DNA of 64,000 bases from an uncultured Eubacteriales bacterium. Lineage in GTDB: Bacteria; Bacillota; Clostridia; Christensenellales; Aristaeellaceae. The stretch is taken from positions 22,546 through 86,545 of the forward strand of contig CADASI010000002.1 of NCBI GenBank assembly GCA_902790525.1, written 5' to 3'. How positions within the stretch are numbered: the stretch's first letter is position 1; each line of letters begins with the position of its first letter. The notes beneath the pieces were generated by a model. That model had not been told where the DNA came from. It did not search any database and saw nothing but the letters and a program-made list of their open reading frames with translations. This document shows positions 7,959 through 16,600 of this stretch, piece after piece. The position numbers and the translations under genes were made by a program.

Positions 7959-8501
7959 TTAGTGGACGCCGATCTCCCAATGCGTCTCACCGGGGAACAG
8001 CTTTTCGTTGCCGTCGGTCTTGGTCGGTTCCATCGTGATCTCCACGCTCGGCCACTTCATGAACAGCTCGGTAATGTTCGGGAACACCGTCACCTCGTCG
8101 GTGTTGGCGTCAATGGCCGCCACGGGCAGCCCGGAACGGTTGATCTCAAGATACTGTCGCAGCTCCGATTTGGTCAGGCCGCCGCGCCCGGCGGCTTCGA
8201 TCTCGGCTTTCAGCGCGTTCAGGTCGGGATCGTCAAAGTCGATCCACTTGAAATCGTCGCCGTGAATGACGATGGGCTCGCCATCGACGGCCAGGCCGCG
8301 CACCTTGTCACGCTTCACGCGGAGCATCGTCTTTCCCGACGCGCCCAGCAGGACGATGTGCTCATAGCCAACAGCGTACTTGGCGACGCCCTCCAGCTCG
8401 TAATCATCCAGGGGCAGGGCCGCCGGGCTCAGCTTCGTGTAGGTTTCAACATCGGCCTTGTTGGTGAACTTGATAGCGGTGGAAATGATGACGGTTTTCA
8501 T
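7959..8501 (-). CDS. Hypothetical phage protein
   Basis: 180 residues from ATG 8501, preceded by AAGGAGGT. It begins with a beta-rich segment (KTVIISTAIKF) and ends with short beta strands; there is a conserved-looking DDFKWIDFDDPDL acidic patch. No domain is recognised. Confidence 0.5.
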   Translation of the reverse strand: MKTVIISTAIKFTNKADVETYTKLSPAALPLDDYELEGVAKYAVGYEHIVLLGASGKTMLRVKRDKVRGLAVDGEPIVIHGDDFKWIDFDDPDLNALKAEIEAAGRGGLTKSELRQYLEINRSGLPVAAIDANTDEVTVFPNITELFMKWPSVEITMEPTKTDGNEKLFPGETHWEIGVH

Positions 8502-8604
8502 GGTATGTACCTCCTTAAAAATGATCGTTGTTGTGCTGACGTGACCTGCCATCGTCAGGCCGGGTAAGTCATTTCCCGGCGACGCCCTCGCGGGCGTTTC
8601 GGCT

Positions 8605-8799
8605 TTACTTCAGCAGCTTAACCTTGATTCGGAAAGCGTGAGGCCAATGACGCCCCATGATGGATGATGCCTCCTTGTCGAACTGCCAATCGTCAAAGGC
8701 TTGGCGGGCAGCTTTGGCGTTCTCTGCTTCGATGATCTTCTCGTGCTCCTCTTCCCGACGGTTCCGTTTTGTGATCCAGGTTACTTGATACTTTTTCAT
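8605..8799 (-). CDS. Small basic phage protein
   Basis: 64 residues from ATG 8799 with AAGGAGGT upstream. It starts with a beta strand (KYQVTWITKRNRR) and has an alpha-helical Ala/Glu segment. The following 53-base hairpin-rich spacer (about 8552-8604) separates it from the next gene. Confidence 0.5.
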   Translation of the reverse strand: MKKYQVTWITKRNRREEEHEKIIEAENAKAARQAFDDWQFDKEASSIMGRHWPHAFRIKVKLLK

Positions 8800-8812
8800 G
8801 GTGTGTACCTCC

Positions 8813-9043
8813 TTACTTGACTGATACTTCTGCAATGACCTTCGGTTCGCCGGTGGCGTAAATCCGAATGACGTGCGCCCCGTCACCGAAAATCTCTGAA
8901 CCGTTCGTGGTCTTATAGGGGTTGCTCTTCGTTCCCCGGAAATATCCACGGGACAAATCCCGTTCGGAAATGCTGTTGCTCCCGGTAAGCCTGGTAAACC
9001 ACCAGGTCTTACCGTTGTACCCTCTCCAGAACCGCTTAGTCAT
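8813..9043 (-). CDS. Small phage protein
   Basis: 76 residues from ATG 9043 (GAAGGTGAG upstream). It is basic, with Trp- and Tyr-rich beta segments and a C-terminal strand pair. Unrecognised. It overlaps the stop of the upstream gene by eight bases. Confidence 0.5.
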   Translation of the reverse strand: MTKRFWRGYNGKTWWFTRLTGSNSISERDLSRGYFRGTKSNPYKTTNGSEIFGDGAHVIRIYATGEPKVIAEVSVK

Positions 9044-9221
9044 TCTGCTCACCTTCTTTCAAAAACCTGTCGGCGATTATGCTTGCGGCGGCTTGAAACG
9101 CCTCCAGCGTGATCTTGCCCTCTTTGAGCATCCTGTGATTCGCGTCGCTCGTGACCTTGACGCCCTCCTTGTCCAGCATCCAGCCGATTGCCGTCAAGTA
9201 ATCCTGAATGGTGCCGTTCAT
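9036..9221 (-). CDS. Small helical phage protein
   Basis: 61 residues from ATG 9221 after GGGAGGG. Mostly helical, charged and soluble. No family is recognised. Confidence 0.5.
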   Translation of the reverse strand: MNGTIQDYLTAIGWMLDKEGVKVTSDANHRMLKEGKITLEAFQAAASIIADRFLKEGEQND

Positions 9222-9235
9222 TGCTTTGCCCTCCC

Positions 9236-9505
9236 TTAAGCCCGGTAGCTTTCGCCGAGGCTATATTCGTAAACCACCTTGTCGTCGTTGCGGGTGTCGA
9301 TCACCTTGTCGCCTTCGATGACCCAGCCTGCGCAGGCGTCATAGAAACGGTTCCAGAGGTCGGGGCTGATGAATCCGAGCACTTCCATCTCGTGAAACAT
9401 GTCCCAAATCTTGTTCAGCTCTTCCTGCGTGCCCGAGTAGTTGATAAGCGCCTCTTTCATGTTCTTCAGGTTCAGGGTTTTCTGGAATCCGCTCATCCGC
9501 TTCAT
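9236..9505 (-). CDS. First gene of the left accessory operon, hypothetical
   Basis: 89 residues from ATG 9505 with AAGGAGG ten bases upstream. The protein is helical in its first half (EELNKIWDMFHEMEVLGF). It is the first gene after the strong operator-covered promoter at 9556-9584 and so heads the operon that runs to 4029. Confidence 0.5.
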   Translation of the reverse strand: MKRMSGFQKTLNLKNMKEALINYSGTQEELNKIWDMFHEMEVLGFISPDLWNRFYDACAGWVIEGDKVIDTRNDDKVVYEYSLGESYRA

Positions 9506-9555
9506 TGTGGTGGCCTCCTTATAAGATTTCGTTCACTTTTCCGTTCGACAAGTAT

Positions 9556-9584
9556 AGTATAGTACAATTTTATATACTTGTCAA
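9556..9584 (-). promoter_or_regulatory. Strong promoter with repressor-type operator, left operon
   Basis: On the minus strand: TTGACA (9584-9579), exactly 17 bases, then TATACT (9561-9556). The spacer contains GTACAATTTT on the plus strand (9562-9571), the same box found repeatedly around the repressor promoter at 56.1-56.3 kb. It should drive the 9505-4029 operon and be shut off in the lysogen. Confidence 0.7.
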
Positions 9585-9628
9585 CCCCTAAAATACAATT
9601 TTTTGAACTTCTTTTTTTGCGAGGCACC

Positions 9629-9884
9629 TTACACTCACGCGCACGCGCGCGTATATACACCCGTAAACGCGGGTTTTACGTGCGTTTGTATGCGTCTATA
9701 CGTCATATAGACAAGTCAATTAAAATAGAATGTAAGTTTGTAAGGATAAGCCAGAACCATTGAAAATACGGGCGTTTTCAGCCTTACAGACAATGTAAGG
9801 GCTTTGTAAGATGTAAGGCCGATTTCCTTACATTGATTCTTTGTAAGGTAGAATGTAAGGCGAATGTAAGAGCCTTTGTAAGCC
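9629..9884. repeat. Iteron-rich noncoding element, copy A
   Basis: About 255 bases without a gene. It begins with CTCACGCGCACGCGCGCG and a CCCGTAAACGCGGG palindrome, then carries nine direct TGTAAG hexamers and two inverted ones, mostly as TTTGTAAGG or GAATGTAAG pairs. An element with the same order and counts is at 41996-42253. Layout resembles a replication-origin iteron array or a multi-site regulatory region. Positions 9506-9555 and 9585-9628 hold only the promoter region of the left operon. Confidence 0.7.
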
Positions 9885-9889
9885 CAAAA

Positions 9890-9921
9890 CAAAAAAAAAC
9901 GCGGACGCCGAAGCGCCCGCG
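9890..9921 (-). terminator. Terminator after the lysis genes
   Basis: On the minus strand a 9-bp GC stem with a TTCG tetraloop is followed by nine T residues. It lies 12 bases past the holin stop and separates the lysis unit from the iteron element. Confidence 0.85.
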
Positions 9922-9932
9922 CAGCCTTATGG

Positions 9933-10382
9933 TTACTTACTATCGGGAGGGTGATCTTCCCCGTCCTTGTCGCTCTTCTCACGCATCGTTTCCAGGGCCT
10001 TCAGGATGAAGGCAGGATAGGGCACGTCCATCAACGCAGTATTTTCAAGGATGGAAATGCCTTCGTTCGCAGTATAGTACATCGCGGCGGCCAGCCGGAA
10101 AGCGTGATTTGTGTTGCCCAGGGCCGCGTCAAGCAGCGCCGCGATCAGCACCATGCAGCAGATAAAGCCCTTGCGGACGAGCCCGTCAAAGCCTGCTTTG
10201 CTGGACACAGCGCCGGTTTCGGATTTCGGCGATCTTCCTCGCCAGGCAACGGCCAGGCCGGTCAGATAGTCGATCACCATAAGGCACGCCAGTACGGTCA
10301 GCATCACGTCCCACTCTCCCAAAAAGCCCGCAACGGCACCAGCGATGCCAGCGAGCCATTTTACGATTTTATCCCACGTCAT
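9933..10382 (-). CDS. Phage holin
   Basis: 149 residues with hydrophobic segments at about 8-24, 28-48 and 72-95, a charged intersegment loop and a hydrophilic acidic tail (DKDGEDHPPDSK). It matches the toxin-secretion/phage-lysis holin family (Holin_4_1 type). The start ATG has AAGGAGG upstream. Holins form membrane holes that release the endolysin. It is the last gene of the late region and directly follows the endolysin gene. Confidence 0.85.
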   Translation of the reverse strand: MTWDKIVKWLAGIAGAVAGFLGEWDVMLTVLACLMVIDYLTGLAVAWRGRSPKSETGAVSSKAGFDGLVRKGFICCMVLIAALLDAALGNTNHAFRLAAAMYYTANEGISILENTALMDVPYPAFILKALETMREKSDKDGEDHPPDSK

Positions 10383-10398
10383 CTTGATACCCTCCTTC

Positions 10399-11430
10399 TT
10401 AGACCAGCCGGGAATATTTCCCGGACACCCAGGCGCTCACGCCCTTATGCTCGACGCGGTGCCAGCCGTTCTCGGCGGTCTGGCCCTGGTACGGCAGCCT
10501 GTCGCCGCTGTGCGCCACGCCCACATCCTTGTAATCCGTGCCGGGACCCAGGCGTATGAAGCACTTTTTCCCGGTCTGGATCTCGACGAACTTTGCCACC
10601 GAAGGATCAGCCGCCGGGGACTTCCCCGCCAGCGCATCGGACAGCGCCCGGTGTGTAGCCGCGTCGTACTTGCCGGTCACGGTTACGCCGTGATCTTCCT
10701 GGAACTTCCGAACCGCCATTTCGGTGCAATCACCGAACTCGCCGTCCGCGCCATAGCTGCCCAGATCATAGCCCAGGGAGATGAGCGCCGACTGCATCGC
10801 CTTGACATCATCGCCCTCGGTATAGTTGGACAGCTCACGATCCCCCAGATTCACCGTCGCCGGGGCGGGCGCTTCGCCGGTGCCGGTCACGACGGAATAA
10901 TCCACGGAGCCGTAGCCGTCAATATAGGTGCTGGACAGGCTGTAAGACTTGCGCTTGACGCCGCCACCGTTGGTGACAAGGCTGGATGCGCCGGAGGTAT
11001 TACCCTCGATGGTGTAAACCTTGGAGCTGTCCACCTTGTAGACGATTCCCACATGCCCGATCCGACCCTTTGCGGAGCTGTAAAAATAAATTACGTCTCC
11101 GCGCTTCGGCTTGCCCTTGCCCCTCTTGATGTACCTGTTCCGCTTCTTGAAGGCGCTGGAACCGGTGGGGGTGTAATTCGTCCAGGTGTAAATCAGCTTC
11201 TTGGCCGTTTCCAGGCCAAACGCCTTGATGAACACCCAATCCACGAACGCCTGACACCACTGTGCGCTGATCGAGCCGACGCCCGTCCAGGCTTTCAGAT
11301 CGCGGTTATACTTGGTATAATTCGCGCTGCCTGCGTTCGCGGTCTTGTTGTCGAGGTCTTTGTTGGATTTCTTCTCAAGATAACCCAGCTCGGCCTCTGC
11401 CGTAGAAATGAGCTTATCTACCGCGTTCAT
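10399..11430 (-). CDS. Endolysin: CHAP, peptidoglycan-binding and SH3 domains
   Basis: 343 residues. The N-terminal catalytic CHAP-type domain has Cys59 (WCQAFV), His126 (GHVGIV) and the EGN segment at 142-144. A PG_binding_1 domain spans about 195-260 (helical, LxxLGY, FG..T..AVxxFQ pattern) and an SH3-like wall-binding domain about 280-343 (IRLGPGTDYKDVG). No signal peptide is present, so release depends on the holin. It probably cleaves an amide or peptide bond in the cell wall to lyse the host. AGGAG precedes the start. Confidence 0.9.
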   Translation of the reverse strand: MNAVDKLISTAEAELGYLEKKSNKDLDNKTANAGSANYTKYNRDLKAWTGVGSISAQWCQAFVDWVFIKAFGLETAKKLIYTWTNYTPTGSSAFKKRNRYIKRGKGKPKRGDVIYFYSSAKGRIGHVGIVYKVDSSKVYTIEGNTSGASSLVTNGGGVKRKSYSLSSTYIDGYGSVDYSVVTGTGEAPAPATVNLGDRELSNYTEGDDVKAMQSALISLGYDLGSYGADGEFGDCTEMAVRKFQEDHGVTVTGKYDAATHRALSDALAGKSPAADPSVAKFVEIQTGKKCFIRLGPGTDYKDVGVAHSGDRLPYQGQTAENGWHRVEHKGVSAWVSGKYSRLV

Positions 11431-11457
11431 CCGTTGATACTCCTTTCGCGTAATATA

Positions 11458-11489
11458 AAAAAGCCCATGACATTTGTCATAGACTTTTT
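11458..11489 (-). terminator. Terminator between reverse transcriptase and endolysin
   Basis: On the minus strand a 14-bp stem (with G-U pairs) AAAAAGTCTATGAC / GTCATGGGCTTTTT closes an AAAT loop and continues into T-rich sequence. It can also act on the other strand. It ends the DGR transcript. Confidence 0.65.
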
Positions 11490-11501
11490 CACGATATTCA
11501 G

Positions 11502-12638
11502 TTATGCCGTTTCCGGCGGCGGTGCCCAGATGAACAACCAGTCGTATAAAGCGCCCAGGCGCTTGATTGTTCGGTGGGCGTTGAAGTTTCGGGCGTAAGC
11601 CCGCCAGCTCTGCCAGGATTGGTAAACATCCGCGATTGTCAGCTTACCGGCGTAATACATCTTTTGAAACCGCTTCAGCTTTCGGCGCATCCTCACGATG
11701 CTCCGCCGGTGTAGCTTCTTGACGACCTTCCCACTTGGGAGCAGATAGAACCTGACCTTCAGGAAGGTAAACCCGTGGGACAGTTTTATGATCTGCGTCT
11801 TTTTCTCGTTCAGCGTGATCTCCAGATCGTCACAGATGGCCCGTATGCCGTCCAGAATGGCCTGTAAGACGGCTTTGTCGCGGTGGATGACATATCCATC
11901 ATCCATATACCGGCCATAGCCACGGACGCCCCAAACGTCCTTGATGTAATGGTCAAGTCGGTTCGCCGACGCGAGGGCGAAAATCTGACTGATCTGACTG
12001 CCCAGGCCGACGCCCACGTCGCCGAAGGCGTCAATGAAATGCTCGGTGAGTCGGATGATCCTTTCGTCAGTGAACTCCCGGCGCAAAATGCCCTTTATCA
12101 GTCTGTGGGAAACCCGGTCAAAGAATTTGGAAAAGTCAAAGGTGAGGACATATCCCTCCTGACCGTGTTTCCGATAATGCTCATGAAGGTGCTGAGTCAG
12201 TCGATTCGCCGCGAATGTGTAACCCTTGTTCTCCATACTCGCGCCGTTGTCATAGACAAAGGTTCGCGTCAACAGGGGAACCAGGGCGAAATCACAAAGG
12301 CAACGCTGCACCACGCGCTCCTCTATGACAACGCTTCGGATGTGGCGTTGCTTGCCGCGCTCCATGATGTCAAATTCATAGAAGCCCTTGCTCTTAAACT
12401 TGCCCGCGTGGAGCTGCTTGTAGGTCTGAAGCACGTTCAGCGGTGCCTGAGTGATGTACTTTTGCACAGACGCTTTCCACGCGACATTGCGCCTGCACTT
12501 CTTATAGGCTTGATAGAGGTGGGTATAAGAAAATACCCAATCAAAGGAATCATGGCAAGCAAAGCGCCGGGCCTTTTTCTCGGCCCTGCGCTGTTTACGC
12601 CGTTGGAATCGTGCCTCCCGGCGCTCTTCGCTTGTCAT
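11502..12638 (-). CDS. Diversity-generating retroelement reverse transcriptase
   Basis: 378 residues from ATG 12638 (GAAGGTGA upstream). The RT fold motifs are clear: VLTFDFSKFFDRVSH in motif A, the active-site box GRYMDDGY near residue 243, and GLGSQISQ near residues 211-218 in motif 4. The SQ in that position, in place of the usual SP, is the mark of DGR-type RTs. The N-terminus is very basic. It copies the template RNA with adenine errors and, with Avd, drives mutagenic homing into the variable repeats. The template repeat is 240 bases upstream and avd just beyond, the canonical order. Confidence 0.95.
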   Translation of the reverse strand: MTSEERREARFQRRKQRRAEKKARRFACHDSFDWVFSYTHLYQAYKKCRRNVAWKASVQKYITQAPLNVLQTYKQLHAGKFKSKGFYEFDIMERGKQRHIRSVVIEERVVQRCLCDFALVPLLTRTFVYDNGASMENKGYTFAANRLTQHLHEHYRKHGQEGYVLTFDFSKFFDRVSHRLIKGILRREFTDERIIRLTEHFIDAFGDVGVGLGSQISQIFALASANRLDHYIKDVWGVRGYGRYMDDGYVIHRDKAVLQAILDGIRAICDDLEITLNEKKTQIIKLSHGFTFLKVRFYLLPSGKVVKKLHRRSIVRMRRKLKRFQKMYYAGKLTIADVYQSWQSWRAYARNFNAHRTIKRLGALYDWLFIWAPPPETA

Positions 12639-12879
12639 GTGTTCACCTTCGATCAAAGAACACTAATGCTCCGTCCGGCTGTCGGGTGGTTACATATAGC
12701 CGTATAAGGTCACTGAGCATGAAATAGCGGATTACCACCAACCGCTACCATGCAAGCAGCGTCCGCTCAGACCTATCAGAACATCTATTTACCCGCTTTT
12801 CCGCAGGAAGGTCATGCGCTCCTTCTCTCCACTTTGCGCTGATTTCGCCGTATAGGTTACTTTGTCGGACAAGAGAGGA
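12639..12879 (-). ncRNA. DGR spacer RNA region between template repeat and RT
   Basis: 240 bases without a credible gene, transcribed between the template repeat and the RT start. In studied DGRs this spacer is part of the template RNA and is needed for cDNA priming. A 77-codon frame across template and spacer is just the translation of the AAC-rich template and is not a gene. Confidence 0.6.
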
Positions 12880-12999
12880 GCCGAGGGCCACCCCGCCGCT
12901 GTTGTTCGCATTGTTGTTGTTGTTACTGCCGTCAGAATTGACATTGTTGAAATTGTTATTGTTGTTGGCAGAGCGCAACCACCACCAGGCAGCGGAGCC
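12880..12999 (-). repeat. DGR template repeat (TR)
   Basis: The 120-bp repeat is rich in AAC/AAT codons on the minus strand. Alignment to 13639-13758 and 49653-49763 shows that all differences (20 and 16) fall on template A positions (plus-strand T); every C, G and T of the template is conserved. Conserved ends encode WWWLRS and SGGVALG. It is noncoding itself and supplies the RNA for mutagenic retrohoming. Confidence 0.97.
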
Positions 13000-13015
13000 T
13001 CTTACAGCACATAAC

Positions 13016-13423
13016 CTAAGAGGGTAAGTCCTTATACCGTTCTCTATCCTTCTTCAGCGTGCCCTTTACGAGACGGATCTCCTTTTCCACGATGTCCAGC
13101 CAGAATTTCATCTTGTCGCCTTCGATGCCAAAGAGCTCGTTGGCGACTTCGATTTGAGAAACCATGCTGTTCAGCTCCGCGTTCGCCCGCAACAGGTAAT
13201 CCCGCCGCATCTGAACTTCGTGCTGATTCACTGGATAGACGGAGTTGGCGCACTTCACATACTCATGCACCCGTGTAGCCATCTCCGCCAGCGGTTGGCT
13301 CACATAGAAGGTGTACCTCTTCGGAAAGCCGACGCATTTCTGGATCGTGTGGATTTGGAGTTGCCGCGCCGTGTGGATGAACTCCATTTCGGATTCACCA
13401 CGCTTGCTTTTGATGACAGACAT
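13016..13423 (-). CDS. avd: DGR accessory variability determinant (Avd, four-helix bundle)
   Basis: 135 residues beginning MSVIKSKR..SEMEF. The pattern K-S-K-R followed by MEFxHTA is, from memory, the start of the Avd-like four-helix-bundle proteins found with DGRs of gut bacteria. The rest is helical and basic, ending in a charged helix (EKEIRLVKGTLKKDRERYK). Avd forms a barrel-shaped pentamer that binds RT and template RNA. It lies between the target gene and the TR. An alternative start at MEFIHTARQ (13387) is possible. A run of ten G residues lies just upstream of the start. Confidence 0.9.
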   Translation of the reverse strand: MSVIKSKRGESEMEFIHTARQLQIHTIQKCVGFPKRYTFYVSQPLAEMATRVHEYVKCANSVYPVNQHEVQMRRDYLLRANAELNSMVSQIEVANELFGIEGDKMKFWLDIVEKEIRLVKGTLKKDRERYKDLPS

Positions 13424-13431
13424 CCGGCATA

Positions 13432-13441
13432 CCCCCCCCCC
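13432..13441 (-). promoter_or_regulatory. Ten-G homopolymer upstream of avd
   Basis: Ten consecutive C on the plus strand (G on the coding strand) end eight bases before the avd start and occupy the place where the ribosome binding site should be. An out-of-frame ATG lies between. Length changes here would alter initiation efficiency but not the avd frame. Confidence 0.5.
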
Positions 13442-13586
13442 GTATCGGTTCGCAGACGCTATTATATCACACGAATATTGAGGATAATAGCGTAAGGTCA
13501 AAAATCTCAAAAAATTTTCGCCGCTTACGCGGCGAATGGGCGGGCCTTCGGCCCGATTGGGCTGACGCTCGGCATATCTTTGTCCT

Positions 13587-13609
13587 TCCGGCCCCACAAG
13601 GGGGCCGGA
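13587..13609. other. Hairpin downstream of variable repeat 1
   Basis: A perfect 9-bp stem TCCGGCCCC / GGGGCCGGA with a 5-base loop lies 30 bases past the 3' end of VR1 and 18 bases past the stop of the target gene. Several DGRs need a hairpin or cruciform at this place for efficient homing. It could also be a terminator, but no U run follows. Confidence 0.55.
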
Positions 13610-13626
13610 TTGTTAAGATATTGGGA

Positions 13627-16600
13627 TTATAAACAGAAGCCGAGGGCCACCCCGCCGCTGCTGGACGCACCGCTGCTGGTGTAACTGCCGCCAGAATAGA
13701 CATCGAGGAAATTGGCAAGGTTGGCGGCAGAGCGCAACCACCACCAGGCAGCGGAGCCGGAGCCGACCTTCTTCTTGATCCGACTGGTGTTATCCGGGAA
13801 AGCCGTGGAATAGCGCGGGCCCTGCGTCTCGTAATACTGAGACGTTCCATCAAACATCTCATGGCGAGACGGAATCCAGACATCTTCAGTCGTAGCCACA
13901 TCGTTTACAGCCTGCTCGGGCGACGCCTGATAGATGCGCGTGTACTTCGTGACTTCCTTAATCGCGTTGCGCACGTTGGCGGGAATCAAAGGCTTGATAG
14001 TTTCTTTCAGGTAAGACCGCATCTCGCACTTTTCCCAGCCGCCCAGCGAGCCGGTGCCCTCGGTGCCCGCCGAATAACTCGGATTCATACGATGGTCGGT
14101 TGCGAGGAGCTCCTTGCTGACGAGGGAATACTTGGCCGTTCCACCACCTGCTGCAAGTGCATCCACTTCCTGCCCGACGATCTGCATGTTCACGATGCCC
14201 TGAGCGCCCAGGTCAAGCGGCTTGTAATTGCCGGGCTTGTATGCGGCGGTGCCGTTTGCGATCTTTGTGAGAATCGTGTCCCAGCTATCCGTGATCTCCT
14301 CGTCAAACCAGGTTTGCGGAGCCTGGAATACCGCCGTATAGGTTGTGTTCGCCTGAATGCCCGACAGGGCGGGGCTCCACCCGGTAAAGGTGTAATCGTT
14401 ACCCCTGGACGAAACGGGCGTAGCGCCGCCATAGGTCGGCGTGGTGCCCTGCGGAACGTTGTTCTGGGTGTAGAGGGTCGTTCCACCGTCTGCGGCAGCC
14501 AGCACGAACGTCGCCGTATAGGTCGGGATGTACGTTGCCGTATAGGTAGCGTTGCCCGTGACCGTGGTGATTGCGGGTGTCCAGCCGGTCGCCGTCTGCC
14601 CGTCCTTCGTCGGCATCGCCTGTCCCCAGGAAGGCGTCGCACCGTAGGCCAGGGTATCAGTCCTCAGCGTGGTGCTCGCATCGTTCTTCCAGGTGATCGT
14701 GTACGTCCGCACCGTCCGGCTGTACGCCGCATAAACCGTCTTATCGACGGTCACATTGTCGGTGCATCCACTCGTCGCCGTCTGCGCGTCGGTACTCGTC
14801 GCCCAGCCCGCCGCCGTGTAGCTATACTGCGCCGTGCTCGTTCTGGACGGCACGGACGGGAGGGCCGATTGCGCCACGCCGTCAACATAGGTCACAGTGC
14901 CCACGGTGGAGCCGCCGTCCCACGTTTTCAGCGTCAAAACCGCAGAGGTATGATCCGCGACGACGCTCAAATAGGGGTAATTTGCCACCCTTTCGCCGAT
15001 AGCGGCGCTCTCCTGGCCGGACAGCGTGGCCGTGTGGATGGTGCCCGAAATCTGCGCCTTTTCCATGTTGTTGCCGAACTCGTCCAGGCCACGCATGGAA
15101 TCCAGCTTATCGAAGATGGCAAGGATCTCGGCGGCGTTTGTCGCTTCCCAGGCGACACCGATCAACCGCACGCGGGAGGCCGCCGGGATCGCGTTCAGAA
15201 TCGTCTTGCTGTTCACGGCGGCGCTGACATTCTCCAGCCAAAGCGTCGAAATGCTGGCATAGGAGGGGATCGTCAAAGCGGTAATCGCTTTCTGATTGCG
15301 AATGGTCAGGTTGGTCACGCTGGCGGGCAGACTCAGCGTTTTCAGAATGCCGCCGTTGGGCAGCTCCAGGCCGGTGATCGCCGTGCCGTCAAAGTAGACG
15401 TGCTCGATGTTGACGCAGCCGGAAATATCAACGCTCTTCATGTCGCCCGTGCCGAGGCCGGAACAGTTGCGGACATCCAGTGTCCGAAGGAGAACGTTGT
15501 TGCCCAGGTACAGCTCCTTCAGGTTGCCGTTGTCGTAGCTGACAGAATTGTCGCCGAGCTTGATGCTGGACAGCTTCGTCGCCTTGCTGAAGTCGGCGAA
15601 ACCGACCTTCAAGCCGGACAGATCGCCCACGGAGGCCAACTGCGACGCCGAGTAAATGTAAATCTCGGTATCGTTTACGCTATCCAGGGGGCAGATCAGC
15701 GTGTAAGCCGTGTTCCGCGTGCCCCTTGTCTGAAGCAGATAGGAGCCGTACTTCACCGAGGCATACACGTCGGCGTAGGGCGTGACGGTCACGTTGTCCT
15801 TGGCGTAACCGCGAAGCTGGATCACGTCGCTCAGGGCGTCACCGGCGTTATACTTGCTGTCCATATACCTGAACCGATTATACAGCCACCATTTGCGCTG
15901 TTCGGCCTTGCTACCCTGAAGCATGGCAAGGTAAGCGCCGGAGCCGTCATCAATCAGCGGGGCCAGATACTTGAACCAGGCGTCCTCGTTGAAGATCGCC
16001 TCGCCCCACTTGTCCTGGTGGGCTTCAAACGCGGCCTCCACCCGCGTATAGGACAGAACGCCCCTGCTCCGCAAAGTCTGATACATGGACTTGATCTCCG
16101 CGCCGAAAGCGTCCCGGAGATTGATCCACATGACGCTCTGCTGGCCGTTGAACACGTCCGCGCCGCTGGAAAGGGTATCGGTATCCTCCAGATTGTAGGA
16201 GAACACCAACGCGCCCTCATTGTTGATGCCCAGAGCGGTATCGAAGTCGTAAGGCAGCCAGCACCACTTGTCGCCGCCGATCTGCGACGGGAAAGCATTC
16301 TTCGCCCTGCTATCCACCATCAGGAACAACTCCGTGAAGAGGTAATAGAACATGGCGCTGTTCATTTCAAAGTGGTCAGGCGCTTCGGTCTTGAACTTTG
16401 CCAGGCGATAGGCGGCGTTGTCCACGGTATGCGTGGTGCCGTCCACGTCTGTGTAGCCCTCACTCAGCGCATCGCCGGTGGCGGCGCTCTGGTCGGTGGA
16501 CTTCAGCCAGGCGGCCAGCGCCGCGAGCTTCGTCGAATCCGTATAGGCCGGGTCGGTATCAGGGTAACGGGCCTCAAAGTCGTTCAGCCAACCGTCGCCG

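Noticed and set aside
9629-9884. Iteron region as a CRISPR or a promoter array
   Set aside because: Spacing of the hexamers is irregular and there are no cas genes or good promoter pairs inside; an iteron or binding array is the simpler reading.
12745-12978. 77-codon frame across the template repeat
   Set aside because: It only translates the AAC-rich DGR template (poly-Asn) and has no start signal; the TR is noncoding.
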